The notes beneath the pieces are model-generated. The model was given only the letters and a program-made list of their open reading frames with translations. It had not been told where the DNA came from and did not search any database. Made by a program: the position numbers and the translations under genes. A DNA stretch of 64,000 nucleotides, from NCBI RefSeq assembly GCF_000684975.1, contig NZ_BAXZ01000025.1, positions 1 to 64,000 on the forward strand, read 5' to 3'. This document shows, one piece after another, positions 8,903-16,163 of the stretch. This DNA comes from Paraburkholderia acidipaludis NBRC 101816. GTDB taxonomy: Bacteria > Pseudomonadota > Gammaproteobacteria > Burkholderiales > Burkholderiaceae. Each line of letters begins with the position of its first letter. Within the stretch, counting starts at the first letter, position 1.

Positions 8903-10291
8903 TCAGAGGATCGTGGCTTCCGCGAACACATTCACCCCGGTCTCATCGACATAGAGCTTGTGGTCGGCGGATTGTGCGGGCAGCAGCGAACTCATGCCGC
9001 TCTCGTTCCGATAGATCAGATACCACTCGAGCAGATGCTCCATGCCGTACTTCTCCGGGTTCGCCGAGTGCACGTTGGTGACGAGCAGATGGCCGCCGGG
9101 CCGCGTGCGTGCCGCGAAATAACTCAGGAGACGCGCGCAGACCTTGTCCGAGAGGTAGTCGAAGAGGCCGGCGCAATAGACGGCGTCGAAATCCCGCGCG
9201 GACTCGTCGGGCGAGATCTTGCGTTTGAGCAGGTCGTGCACCGACTGATGCACCATTTCCACCGCGACCGTGTGCCCGGCTTCGGCCGCCGCCTGTTTGA
9301 TCGAGGCCTCCGTGAAGGCCAGCGTTTCCTCGCTGAAATCGACCAGCTGAAACGACAGCAGCTCGGGCTGCGCATATTCGCGCACGAAGCGCTGGATCTC
9401 GAATGCCGGTCCGCAGCCGACGTTGAGGATGCGAAAGGGCCTGCCGGCCATGCGCGCTGCATCGGCCTGGCGCGTCAGGAAGTCGATCAGCAGCGTGATC
9501 CGGTTGCGGTGCGCGGTGGCCACGGCGGCCTTGAGGAACGCCGTATTGACGATCTGGAAGTAGGTGGTCGGCCCCTGCTGAGGATCGCTCAGGATCTGGT
9601 TGACCATCTCGTAGTCGCCGGCGTACCCCAGCGGCTTGGTAAACGTCCGGTAGACGAAGGGCGCGCGCAGCAGCAGCGGATGCAGCGCCGATTGCGCATA
9701 GGCGCGATGCACGGGCGCAAGCTCCGGATCGACGCGCTCGGCTTCTTCCTCCAGCCAGTTGAGGTAGGTCTTGACCTTGACCATGATGGGCGTGGCGAGC
9801 TCGTAGAAGAGATCCTCGCGCAGCCGGCCTTCGTTCTTCGGCAGGCTTTCGGTCAGGTCGACCTGCTCGACCCAGCGCGACACCTCCGAGAGGAACGCGC
9901 GCATTTCGTTGACCACGATCTGATAGTCGCGCCGGATATTGAAGCGCGTGTCCCAGTCGGTGATGAAGAGCTCGGCTTCCCGCCCGACCGACCTGGGCTC
10001 GTTGGACAGCACGCTAAGCTCGCGCCACTCGTCGATCAGCGCCAGCGAAACCACCGCCGTAAGGCCGGTGTTCACGAGGCTGACGACCACCGCCTTGCCC
10101 AGATAGGCGTTTCTCGCCCCCATACGCACGCTCAGGTCGCTCAGGACTTCACTGACCTGCACGATCGAGTATGGGTTATAGACCTCCATCACCAGCGACT
10201 TTCTCTGGAGGTTGATGATGGTTCCACGCACCTGCTCGCGCTGCGAGTTGCGGAAGCTGACTACCGGGTCGATTTGCGTTTGAGAGTACAC
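8903..10291 (-). CDS. phcB: PhcB-like SAM methyltransferase (putative quorum-signal synthase)
   Basis: About 462 residues from the GTG at 10291; a TTG at 10399 would add 36. The N-terminal third resembles a PilZ-like barrel (REQVRGTIINLQRKSLVMEV). The middle is helical. From about residue 300 there is a class I methyltransferase with the SAM loop ILNVGCGPAFEIQRF, the acidic strand end FQLVDFSEETL, and FDAVYCAGLFDYLS and RPGGHLLVTNVH. Ralstonia PhcB makes 3-hydroxypalmitate or myristate methyl ester, the quorum signal sensed by PhcS. Gene order phcB-S-R-Q is the same here, so signal synthesis is the leading role. The substrate chain length is unknown. Confidence 0.8.
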   Translation of the reverse strand: MYSQTQIDPVVSFRNSQREQVRGTIINLQRKSLVMEVYNPYSIVQVSEVLSDLSVRMGARNAYLGKAVVVSLVNTGLTAVVSLALIDEWRELSVLSNEPRSVGREAELFITDWDTRFNIRRDYQIVVNEMRAFLSEVSRWVEQVDLTESLPKNEGRLREDLFYELATPIMVKVKTYLNWLEEEAERVDPELAPVHRAYAQSALHPLLLRAPFVYRTFTKPLGYAGDYEMVNQILSDPQQGPTTYFQIVNTAFLKAAVATAHRNRITLLIDFLTRQADAARMAGRPFRILNVGCGPAFEIQRFVREYAQPELLSFQLVDFSEETLAFTEASIKQAAAEAGHTVAVEMVHQSVHDLLKRKISPDESARDFDAVYCAGLFDYLSDKVCARLLSYFAARTRPGGHLLVTNVHSANPEKYGMEHLLEWYLIYRNESGMSSLLPAQSADHKLYVDETGVNVFAEATIL

Positions 10292-10597
10292 GGTATAAGA
10301 ACCTGAGGAATCCGGAAAACGCAGCTGGGTGTCGGACGCGGTCCAGTGAATGGCGGCTGCATGTTCGGCATCGCATACGATGCCGTGGACATGCTTCAAA
10401 CCGGCGTTGCACGGGAAACACCCAAACCCTTGGCCGGAGTGCCTCCGGCGTGTTGCAGTGTAACATCAACGCCGATTATTCTGACCTATGCCAATTTTGG
10501 CGGGAAGGGCCTCCGGGCGAGGCCGGTTGCGAAGGAAGGCGGGGAGATGCGGCGCCGCATGCGCCGGGGCGCACGGACCTGCGATGCAGGTGCCGCG
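10292..10597 (-). promoter_or_regulatory. siaD-phcB intergenic/leader region with inverted repeat
   Basis: A 306-bp gap on the leftward transcript. A perfect 7-bp inverted repeat with a 3-nt spacer (GCCGGAG at 10433-10439, CTCCGGC at 10443-10449) lies 150 bp before the phcB-like start. A TTGGCA (read leftward, 10494-10489) could serve as a -35. ACCTGC/GCAGGT near the siaD end forms a 6-bp hairpin without a T-tract. These suggest a separate phcB promoter with a structured leader, but none is proved. Confidence 0.4.
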
Positions 10598-11362
10598 CTA
10601 GTCTTGCCGCGGCGCGGGCTTCGATGCGCTCACTTGCTGTTGCGCGTCGAATTCGATGCGGTTTCTGCCGCCGCGTTTTGCTGCGTAGAGGGCGGCGTCC
10701 GCGATGCCGTAGGCGGTATCGAAGTCGGTGCCCGCGGGGTTGTCGCTCACGCCGAAGCTGGCCGTGATGCTGCGGCTCACGGGGGCCGGGAACACATGGC
10801 TGGCGATGGCCGCGCGCATGTCCTCGGCGAGCGGCAATGCATCCGCGATATCGGCGCCCGGCATGACGACGGTGAACTCCTCGCCGCCCACGCGCCCGAT
10901 GATGCCCGTGCTGCCGAGGATCTGGCGAAGGCAGTTGACGATGCCGAGAATCACGGCGTCGCCGGCGGGGTGGCCGTAATCGTCGTTGACCTTCTTGAAG
11001 TCGTCGATGTCGAGCAGGATCATCACGGCGCGGTTCACGCGCAGCGCCTTGACGGTTCGCTCGATCACGGCGCTGCGATTGAGCACGCCGGTGAGCGCGT
11101 CGTGAGTCGCGCGATACTGCAGCTGCTGGGTCAGCGCCTGCATTTCGCGCTCGGCCCGATCGCTGCGCCCGATCAGGCGGCGCGTTTCGCGCATCAGGCG
11201 CTCGTAATGGCCGATGAGCTCGCCTAGCGCCTCGCGATAGCTCCCGGCTTCCGCGTGCGGATCGTCGCACATGGCCCGGGCTCTTTCCAGGGCTTCGCTT
11301 TCGCTGCGGAACAGGTCCGGCGCGTCGCCGTGCGACGCGCTCCGGGAGTCGGCCGGTTTCAC
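10598..11362 (-). CDS. siaD: SiaD-like diguanylate cyclase
   Basis: 254 residues from a GTG 12 bases after the siaC stop. The N-terminal 85 residues are helical and probably form the coiled-coil stalk that binds SiaC. The GGDEF domain follows with DALTGVLNRS, DIDDFKKVNDDYGH and the catalytic loop RVGGEEFTVVM. It makes c-di-GMP from two GTP. No RxxD inhibitory site precedes the loop, so feedback inhibition is not expected. In Pseudomonas, SiaD is active only when bound by unphosphorylated SiaC; the neighbouring genes supply that control here. No membrane segment. Confidence 0.88.
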   Translation of the reverse strand: MKPADSRSASHGDAPDLFRSESEALERARAMCDDPHAEAGSYREALGELIGHYERLMRETRRLIGRSDRAEREMQALTQQLQYRATHDALTGVLNRSAVIERTVKALRVNRAVMILLDIDDFKKVNDDYGHPAGDAVILGIVNCLRQILGSTGIIGRVGGEEFTVVMPGADIADALPLAEDMRAAIASHVFPAPVSRSITASFGVSDNPAGTDFDTAYGIADAALYAAKRGGRNRIEFDAQQQVSASKPAPRQD

Positions 11363-11373
11363 GGCAGCGGCTC

Positions 11374-11760
11374 TCAAGTTGCAACCGGGCAATCGTTGAA
11401 CTTGATTGCCGTGAAGTCGGTTTGCAGTTCCTCGCCGAACTCGAGGATCGTTTCGTCCTCCTCGTCGCGGTACCAGTTCACCTCCACCCGGTTGCCGGAC
11501 GACGCGGCCCGGTCCAGGGCGTCGAACATGCCGAACAGCATCTTCGTGCTGGAGCTGTTGAAGTAGGTGAGCGTCACGTCGACCGTGATCGCGGCATCCG
11601 CGCAACCCGCGAGCCAGGCGTTCAGCTGTTCCATGATGGGCGCATAGAATGCGGCGGCGTTCTCGGGATAGGACTCGCCACGAAGCGCAAGCACGTTCTG
11701 GTCGAAGCGAAAGTCGATTTCCGGCGACGTGGCCGTGGCGGCGATGAAAAGATTTTCCAT
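11374..11760 (-). CDS. siaC: SiaC-like DUF1987 partner protein
   Basis: 128 residues with the DUF1987 pattern: N-terminal strand MENLFIAATATSPEIDF, then VTLTYFNSSSTKMLFGMF, which holds the Ser/Thr stretch that carries the phosphoacceptor in Pseudomonas SiaC (T68 there; a serine or threonine of YFNSSSTK here). In that system SiaB phosphorylates SiaC, SiaA removes the phosphate, and free SiaC activates SiaD. The gene lies between siaB and siaD with gaps of 18 and 11 bp, so the four are surely one operon. Start at the ATG at 11760; a GTG at 11769 is a weaker alternative. Confidence 0.9.
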   Translation of the reverse strand: MENLFIAATATSPEIDFRFDQNVLALRGESYPENAAAFYAPIMEQLNAWLAGCADAAITVDVTLTYFNSSSTKMLFGMFDALDRAASSGNRVEVNWYRDEEDETILEFGEELQTDFTAIKFNDCPVAT

Positions 11761-11778
11761 TCTGTACACGGACCCTGG

Positions 11779-12342
11779 TCAGATGATGGTCTTGAGGCAA
11801 AAGAGCGTGGTGCCCGGATCGTCCTCACGCGGATAAAAGGCGAACTCGATCGGCGCGCTGGCGTCGCGCGCCATCGTCAGAAAGCCGAGTCCCGCGCCCT
11901 TGCTGTCGGCAGGCGTTTCGGCGCGCAGCGACGTCTTGTAAGCCTGCTTGATCTCGTCGATCGACATGTTCTGCAGCGGCTCGAGCTTCTCGCGCAGATC
12001 GTCCACGGCTTGCGTGGCGATGGGGTTGATGCAGACCATCAGGTGGCGGTCGCCGTCGGCGGAAATGCACATCGCCCCTTCGCGGATCGCGCCGCCCTGG
12101 ACCGTGCCTTCGGGCAGCGAGTCGGACGAGTAATGGACGATGTTCTGCGAGAGTTCGATGAAGGACGAAAAGATCCTTCGGCGCGTGGACGTGCTCACGC
12201 CGGCGACTTCCAGTTGCAGTTTCACGACCTCGCTCATCGCCGCCACGATGCTGTGCGAGAAATAGCCCTTGTGATAGAAAATCAGATTGCGCTGCTGGGC
12301 AATTTCAAAGAAGCAGCTATGCTGATCCATAGTGACAGACAT
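11779..12342 (-). CDS. siaB: SiaB-like GHKL protein kinase
   Basis: 187 residues from the ATG at 12342 (a second ATG follows four codons later). It shows an anti-sigma-type GHKL kinase: N-box-like SSFIELSQNIVHYSSD and a nucleotide lid KGAGLGFLTMARDAS. The family phosphorylates its SiaC partner on Ser/Thr and so turns off the diguanylate cyclase. It starts 14 bases after the phosphatase stop. The pairing with a PP2C phosphatase, a DUF1987 target and a GGDEF effector is the full SiaABCD set. Confidence 0.88.
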   Translation of the reverse strand: MSVTMDQHSCFFEIAQQRNLIFYHKGYFSHSIVAAMSEVVKLQLEVAGVSTSTRRRIFSSFIELSQNIVHYSSDSLPEGTVQGGAIREGAMCISADGDRHLMVCINPIATQAVDDLREKLEPLQNMSIDEIKQAYKTSLRAETPADSKGAGLGFLTMARDASAPIEFAFYPREDDPGTTLFCLKTII

Positions 12343-12356
12343 GGTGGTCAAATACC

Positions 12357-13589
12357 TCAAACTCGTGCAAAGAAGAGCGTGACGTCGTCACGCCGGGACT
12401 GCGTTTCCTGCCACTGGGCGAGCGCTTCGAGCAGGCCTGCGCAAATCGCAGACGGCGCTTCTTCGCGGCGACCCAGAATCAATTCGATTGCGCGGCGCTT
12501 GCCGAAGGCAATCTTGCGCGGACCGCCAATCTGGTCGGTCAGCCCATCCGTCGAAACGAACAGCAGGCTCCCGCGGGGAACCTCGACGGTGTGCAGCGTC
12601 CATGCGTAGTTCGCGAGGCTGTCGACATAGCCCACGCCCATGCGTTCGCCGGCAATCGTTTCGAACTCGGCCGCATCCGGCCGAAGCACATGCAGCGCCA
12701 CGCGCGCGCCGGCAAACGACACTTGCTGGCGGGCGGTGTCGAACCAGAAGAAGGCGGCGTCGAGCCCGTCGTTGGACTGGGGGGCGTCGCCGCTGCCGTT
12801 GATTTGCCCAAGCAGCCCCTTGACATTGCGGTTGACGGCGCCAAGCAGTCCCGACGGGTCGCGCGGCCCGAGCCGCTCCAGCGCCTGCGAAAGCGAGGCC
12901 GAAGCGAGCAGCGTCATGAACGCGCCGGGCACGCCGTGGCCGGTGCAGTCGGCAACGGCGCCGAACCAGCCGTCGGGAAACGACGCGAAGTGGTAGAAGT
13001 CGCCGCCCACCACGTCGCGCGGCTCCCAGACGAGCGCCGCGTCGGGCAGCATGGTCGAGAGCGTGTCGCGCGAGGCGCGCAGCATGGCCTGCTGGATCAC
13101 GCTCGCATATTCGATGCTCTGCATGATCTGGCGGTTCTTGGCCGCCTGCATTTCCGCCACGCTGCCGAGGAGCCGCAGGCCGTTGCCGACGCCCGCGAAC
13201 CGGCCTTCGCGGGTCACGATGAAGCCGTCCACCAGCGCCTTCTCGCCCACCTCGACCGTCTTGAACGTGAGCGCCTCGATGCTCATGTCGGCGTCGACGA
13301 TCAGCGGCTCCTTGTCCATGAATGCAATACAGCTCTTTTTGTCGTAAAGCTCGCGATGAAACGGCTTGCTCATTTTCGAGAGGAATATATCCCGATTGAT
13401 CAAACCGATAGGGCGGCTGTTTTCAACGACAGCGAGGCTGACCATATCGGGCCGCGAATAAAAAATCTCCATGACCTGAGAATTTGAATCCGTGACATCA
13501 ATGGACGGCACTTCCTGAACCAGATCACCGGCGCTTCGCGGGCCAGCGGAAAATCCCGGACGACGAAATTGCGCAAGCGCGGGATGCAT
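12357..13589 (-). CDS. siaA: SiaA-like PP2C phosphatase with N-terminal CBS-pair sensor
   Basis: 410 residues. The C-terminal 230 form a SpoIIE-type PP2C phosphatase with metal-binding acids in VVGGDFYHF, DCTGHGVPGAFMT and RRDDVTLFF. The first 150 residues read like two CBS motifs (VSLAVVENSRPIGLINRDIF; DGFIVTREGRFAGVGN), followed by a helical linker, MQAAKNRQIMQSIEYASVIQQ, typical of such phosphatases. There is no transmembrane or HAMP segment, unlike Pseudomonas SiaA, so the input is probably a soluble ligand such as an adenylate. It is the first gene of the operon and sets SiaC phosphorylation. Confidence 0.85.
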   Translation of the reverse strand: MHPALAQFRRPGFSAGPRSAGDLVQEVPSIDVTDSNSQVMEIFYSRPDMVSLAVVENSRPIGLINRDIFLSKMSKPFHRELYDKKSCIAFMDKEPLIVDADMSIEALTFKTVEVGEKALVDGFIVTREGRFAGVGNGLRLLGSVAEMQAAKNRQIMQSIEYASVIQQAMLRASRDTLSTMLPDAALVWEPRDVVGGDFYHFASFPDGWFGAVADCTGHGVPGAFMTLLASASLSQALERLGPRDPSGLLGAVNRNVKGLLGQINGSGDAPQSNDGLDAAFFWFDTARQQVSFAGARVALHVLRPDAAEFETIAGERMGVGYVDSLANYAWTLHTVEVPRGSLLFVSTDGLTDQIGGPRKIAFGKRRAIELILGRREEAPSAICAGLLEALAQWQETQSRRDDVTLFFARV

Positions 13590-14099
13590 GGCGATCCGCT
13601 CCTGTCGATGAGGAAAACCAGCACGCTAAAGGCTATTTATGTCAGTTTCGTTACAAGGGCGATGGAAATGGGACGATGGTGGGATCGTTCCGGTTGGCGG
13701 CTTGTGCGCTAACGTTTGCGGGATTTTTAGGGGCACGGACGGCGGTAAAAATGTCGGTGACTGAAATGAATATGTAAGATTTAATTTTGGAGCGGTTTGT
13801 TGGGACCGACTCGCCTTTGCGCGCTGTCTGCCGGTGAGCCGATAATTTGAAAACGGGTTTTTCCGATAAATCGAATCCGATTTTTCTGAATCCCGGTTTT
13901 GAGGCTATCCGATTCAAACGATAAACCCGATAGCATTATCCTTGCCTTTATTTTCATCGTTCGGAAAGGAGATAGACCGCCCGGCCGGGATCGCTAATTT
14001 CGACAGCGACGCCGAACGTCGTTCGGGTCCGGCGCCGGAAGAGGGCCGGCGTTGCGTCCTTTACAATGCGCGCATGTGCGGACTTATCCAGGAGACTTC
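13590..14099. promoter_or_regulatory. Divergent siaA/fabV promoter region
   Basis: 510 bp without a credible gene; an 88-codon leftward frame at 13651-13917 has no protein character. The centre is AT-rich for this genome. Two palindromes lie before fabV: CCCGGCCGGG (13980-13989) and CCGAAC-GTC-GTTCGG (14012-14026), the latter 74 bp upstream of the fabV start. A good ribosome site (GGAG at 14091) serves fabV. A GGAAAGGAGA at about 13962-13971 looks like a ribosome site but has no start after it. Confidence 0.5.
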
Positions 14100-15296
14100 A
14101 TGATTATCAAACCCCGTGTGCGTGGCTTCATCTGCGTGACGACGCACCCTGCGGGATGCGGGGCCAACGTGCGCGAACAGATCGAGCACGTTGTCGCGGC
14201 GGGGCCCGTGGCGGAAGGCCCCCGCAAGGTGCTCGTGATCGGGGCATCGACCGGCTACGGCCTCGCGGCTCGCATTACGGCCGCGTTCGGTTGCGGTGCC
14301 GATACGCTGGGCGTGTTTTTCGAGCGCGGCGGCAGCGCCGACAAGCCGGGCACGGCGGGCTGGTACAACACCGCCGCCTTCGAACAGGCCGCAAACGCCA
14401 AGGGCCTCTACGCGCGGAGCCTCAACGGCGACGCCTTCTCCACCGAGGTCAAGCAGCAAACCATCGACATCATCAAGCGCGATCTCGGTCAGGTCGATCT
14501 GGTGGTGTACAGCGTGGCCGCGCCGCGGCGCAAGCATCCCGTGACGGGGGAGATCTTCACGTCGACGTTAAAGCCCGTTGGCAAGTCCGTCACGCTGCGC
14601 GGCGTCGACACGGACAAGGAAGTTGTCAGGGAAAGCACGTTCGAACCCGCGACGCAGGACGAGATCGATGCGACCGTTGCCGTAATGGGCGGCGAAGACT
14701 GGCAGATGTGGATCGACGCACTGGACGACGCGGGCGTTCTGGCCAGGGGCGCAAAGACCACCGCCTTTACTTACCTGGGCGAACGGGTTACGCAGGATAT
14801 CTACTGGAACGGCTCGATTGGCGCCGCCAAGAAAGACCTCGACCGGACGGTTCTGAAGATTCGGGAAAGATTGGCGGCCCTTGGCGGCGACGCACGCGTT
14901 TCCGTATTGAAAGCGGTCGTCACGCAGGCGAGTTCGGCGATTCCGATGATGCCGCTCTATCTCTCGCTGCTATTCCGGGTCATGAAGGAGAAGGGCACGC
15001 ACGAAGGCTGCATCGAGCAGGTCTACGGGCTCTTCAAGGACAGTCTCTACGGCGGTGTGCCGCACGTGGACGAAGAAGGGCGTTTGCGCGCCGACTACAA
15101 GGAGCTCGATCCCGAGGTGCAGGCGCGCGTGGGGCAGCTATGGGATCAGGTCGGCAGCGAGAACCTTTATCAGCTCACCGATTTTGCGGGCTACAAGACG
15201 GAGTTTCTGCGTTTGTTCGGATTCGGCATCGACGGCGTGGACTATGAGGCCGACGTGAATCCCGACGTGGCGATACCGAACCTCGTTCAGCTGTAG
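14100..15296 (+). CDS. fabV: Trans-2-enoyl-ACP/CoA reductase FabV
   Basis: 398 residues, the usual FabV length. The NADH fold starts VLVIGASTGYGLAARI (about residues 48-63). The catalytic Y-x8-K signature is in DIYWNGSIGAAKKDL. The N-terminal IIKPRVRGFICVTTHPAGC and the C-terminal DFAGYKTEFLRLFGF stretches are family hallmarks. It reduces the enoyl intermediate in the last step of fatty-acid elongation and, unlike FabI, tolerates triclosan. It stands alone with its own promoter and ribosome site. A fatty-acid gene next to the phc-like signal operon may be chance. Confidence 0.97.
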   Translation: MIIKPRVRGFICVTTHPAGCGANVREQIEHVVAAGPVAEGPRKVLVIGASTGYGLAARITAAFGCGADTLGVFFERGGSADKPGTAGWYNTAAFEQAANAKGLYARSLNGDAFSTEVKQQTIDIIKRDLGQVDLVVYSVAAPRRKHPVTGEIFTSTLKPVGKSVTLRGVDTDKEVVRESTFEPATQDEIDATVAVMGGEDWQMWIDALDDAGVLARGAKTTAFTYLGERVTQDIYWNGSIGAAKKDLDRTVLKIRERLAALGGDARVSVLKAVVTQASSAIPMMPLYLSLLFRVMKEKGTHEGCIEQVYGLFKDSLYGGVPHVDEEGRLRADYKELDPEVQARVGQLWDQVGSENLYQLTDFAGYKTEFLRLFGFGIDGVDYEADVNPDVAIPNLVQL

Positions 15297-15310
15297 TAGC
15301 TGTAGTGTCA

Positions 15311-15339
15311 GGCGGCGCAGCCGTTGTCCGGGCTGCGCC
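15311..15339. terminator. Hairpin between convergent genes
   Basis: GGCGCAGCC (15314-15322) pairs with GGCTGCGCC (15331-15339) over an 8-nt loop in the 46-bp gap between fabV and the leftward unknown gene. There is no T-tract, so it may act as a weak bidirectional terminator or an mRNA end stabiliser. Confidence 0.45.
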
Positions 15340-15342
15340 TGC

Positions 15343-15765
15343 TCAGAGCCCTCCCAGCACGGTAGCGCATACCGTCCGGAACGTATCCGAGGCTTGCCTC
15401 AGTTTCCGAAGCTCGCCGTCCTGCAGCGTCGCTTCGCCCACTGCCAATCTGTCGTGGTCGACCTCAACGGCATGGGCGAGACGCCGCGCCGGTTCGCTCT
15501 TGTCGAAGGTCCGTATGAATGCCGGAACCTGGTCGAGGACCGTCCCGAGCCGGGCGCGCTCGGAAACAGGCGCTTCGCCGGTCTCCAGTTTCACCGCGAC
15601 CGCGTCGAGCCTGTCGGCCAGCGACGCGAGAAACTCGGCCGCACGTTCGCGACGGGAAAAGCTGTGCGCCGCGAAACCGGATTGAATCGAGCAGGCGAAC
15701 TGCGCTACGCGAAGAAGACAGTCGGCTGCGGACGGCACGGTTTCGATATTGGGCAAGCGCGTCAC
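15343..15765 (-). CDS. Unknown helical protein in a CheX/CheY operon
   Basis: 140 residues from a GTG 8 bases after the CheY-like stop. I do not recognise the family. It is almost wholly alpha-helical by composition, with repeated Arg/Ala/Glu segments (RRERAAEFLASLADRLDAVA, AHAVEVDHDRLAVGEATL) and two cysteines near the N-terminus (DCLLRVAQFACS). There is no membrane segment or signal peptide. A histidine within the helices might make it a phosphotransfer-like or CheZ-like helper (inference only). Its place as third gene after a CheX-like phosphatase and a single-domain receiver suggests it works on that receiver. Confidence 0.65.
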   Translation of the reverse strand: MTRLPNIETVPSAADCLLRVAQFACSIQSGFAAHSFSRRERAAEFLASLADRLDAVAVKLETGEAPVSERARLGTVLDQVPAFIRTFDKSEPARRLAHAVEVDHDRLAVGEATLQDGELRKLRQASDTFRTVCATVLGGL

Positions 15766-15773
15766 GGTTCGGC

Positions 15774-16139
15774 TCAGCCGGCCAGCTTCCTGAATGTCTC
15801 GAGCACGGCGTCGCCCTTGAACGGCTTGACGATCCAGCCCTTTACGCCCGCCGCCTTGCCGCGCTCCTTCATCGCCGGACTGCTTTCGGTCGTGAGCATG
15901 ACGACGTTGACGGCGGTGTTGGCCAGCTCGCCGCGAATCTTTTCGACCATGGTCAGGCCGTCCATGTTGGGCATGTTGACGTCGCTGACGATCAGGCGGA
16001 TGCCGGGGTCGGCCTTCAGCCTGGCGAGTCCGTCCTTGCCGTCGATCGCCGTGGCGACATCGAGCCCGTTGTTCTTCAGAAAGCCCGCGACTTCGTCGCG
16101 CACCGTGCTCGAATCATCCACCACCAGAATTTTTGCCAT
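15774..16139 (-). CDS. Single-domain CheY-like response regulator
   Basis: 121 residues, all receiver domain: MAKILVVDDSSTVRDEVAGF with the acidic pair, the phosphoacceptor in LIVSDVNMPNMDG, the threonine in VVMLTTESS, and the lysine in GWIVKPFKGDAV. There is no output domain, so it works by protein contact as CheY does. An AGG-rich ribosome site precedes the ATG at 16139. It sits 24 bp after a CheX-domain gene that probably dephosphorylates it. The cognate kinase is not in the operon; the chemoreceptor and kinases elsewhere in the window are candidates. Confidence 0.9.
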   Translation of the reverse strand: MAKILVVDDSSTVRDEVAGFLKNNGLDVATAIDGKDGLARLKADPGIRLIVSDVNMPNMDGLTMVEKIRGELANTAVNVVMLTTESSPAMKERGKAAGVKGWIVKPFKGDAVLETFRKLAG

Positions 16140-16163
16140 GCTCGCCTCCTTCGCGTGCAAGAT

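Noticed and set aside
13651..13917. An 88-codon leftward frame before siaA
   Set aside because: AT-rich promoter region; no ribosome site, no family resemblance.
15311..15339. Strong Rho-independent terminator for fabV
   Set aside because: The stem is good but no T-tract follows on either strand, so it is listed only as a weak hairpin.
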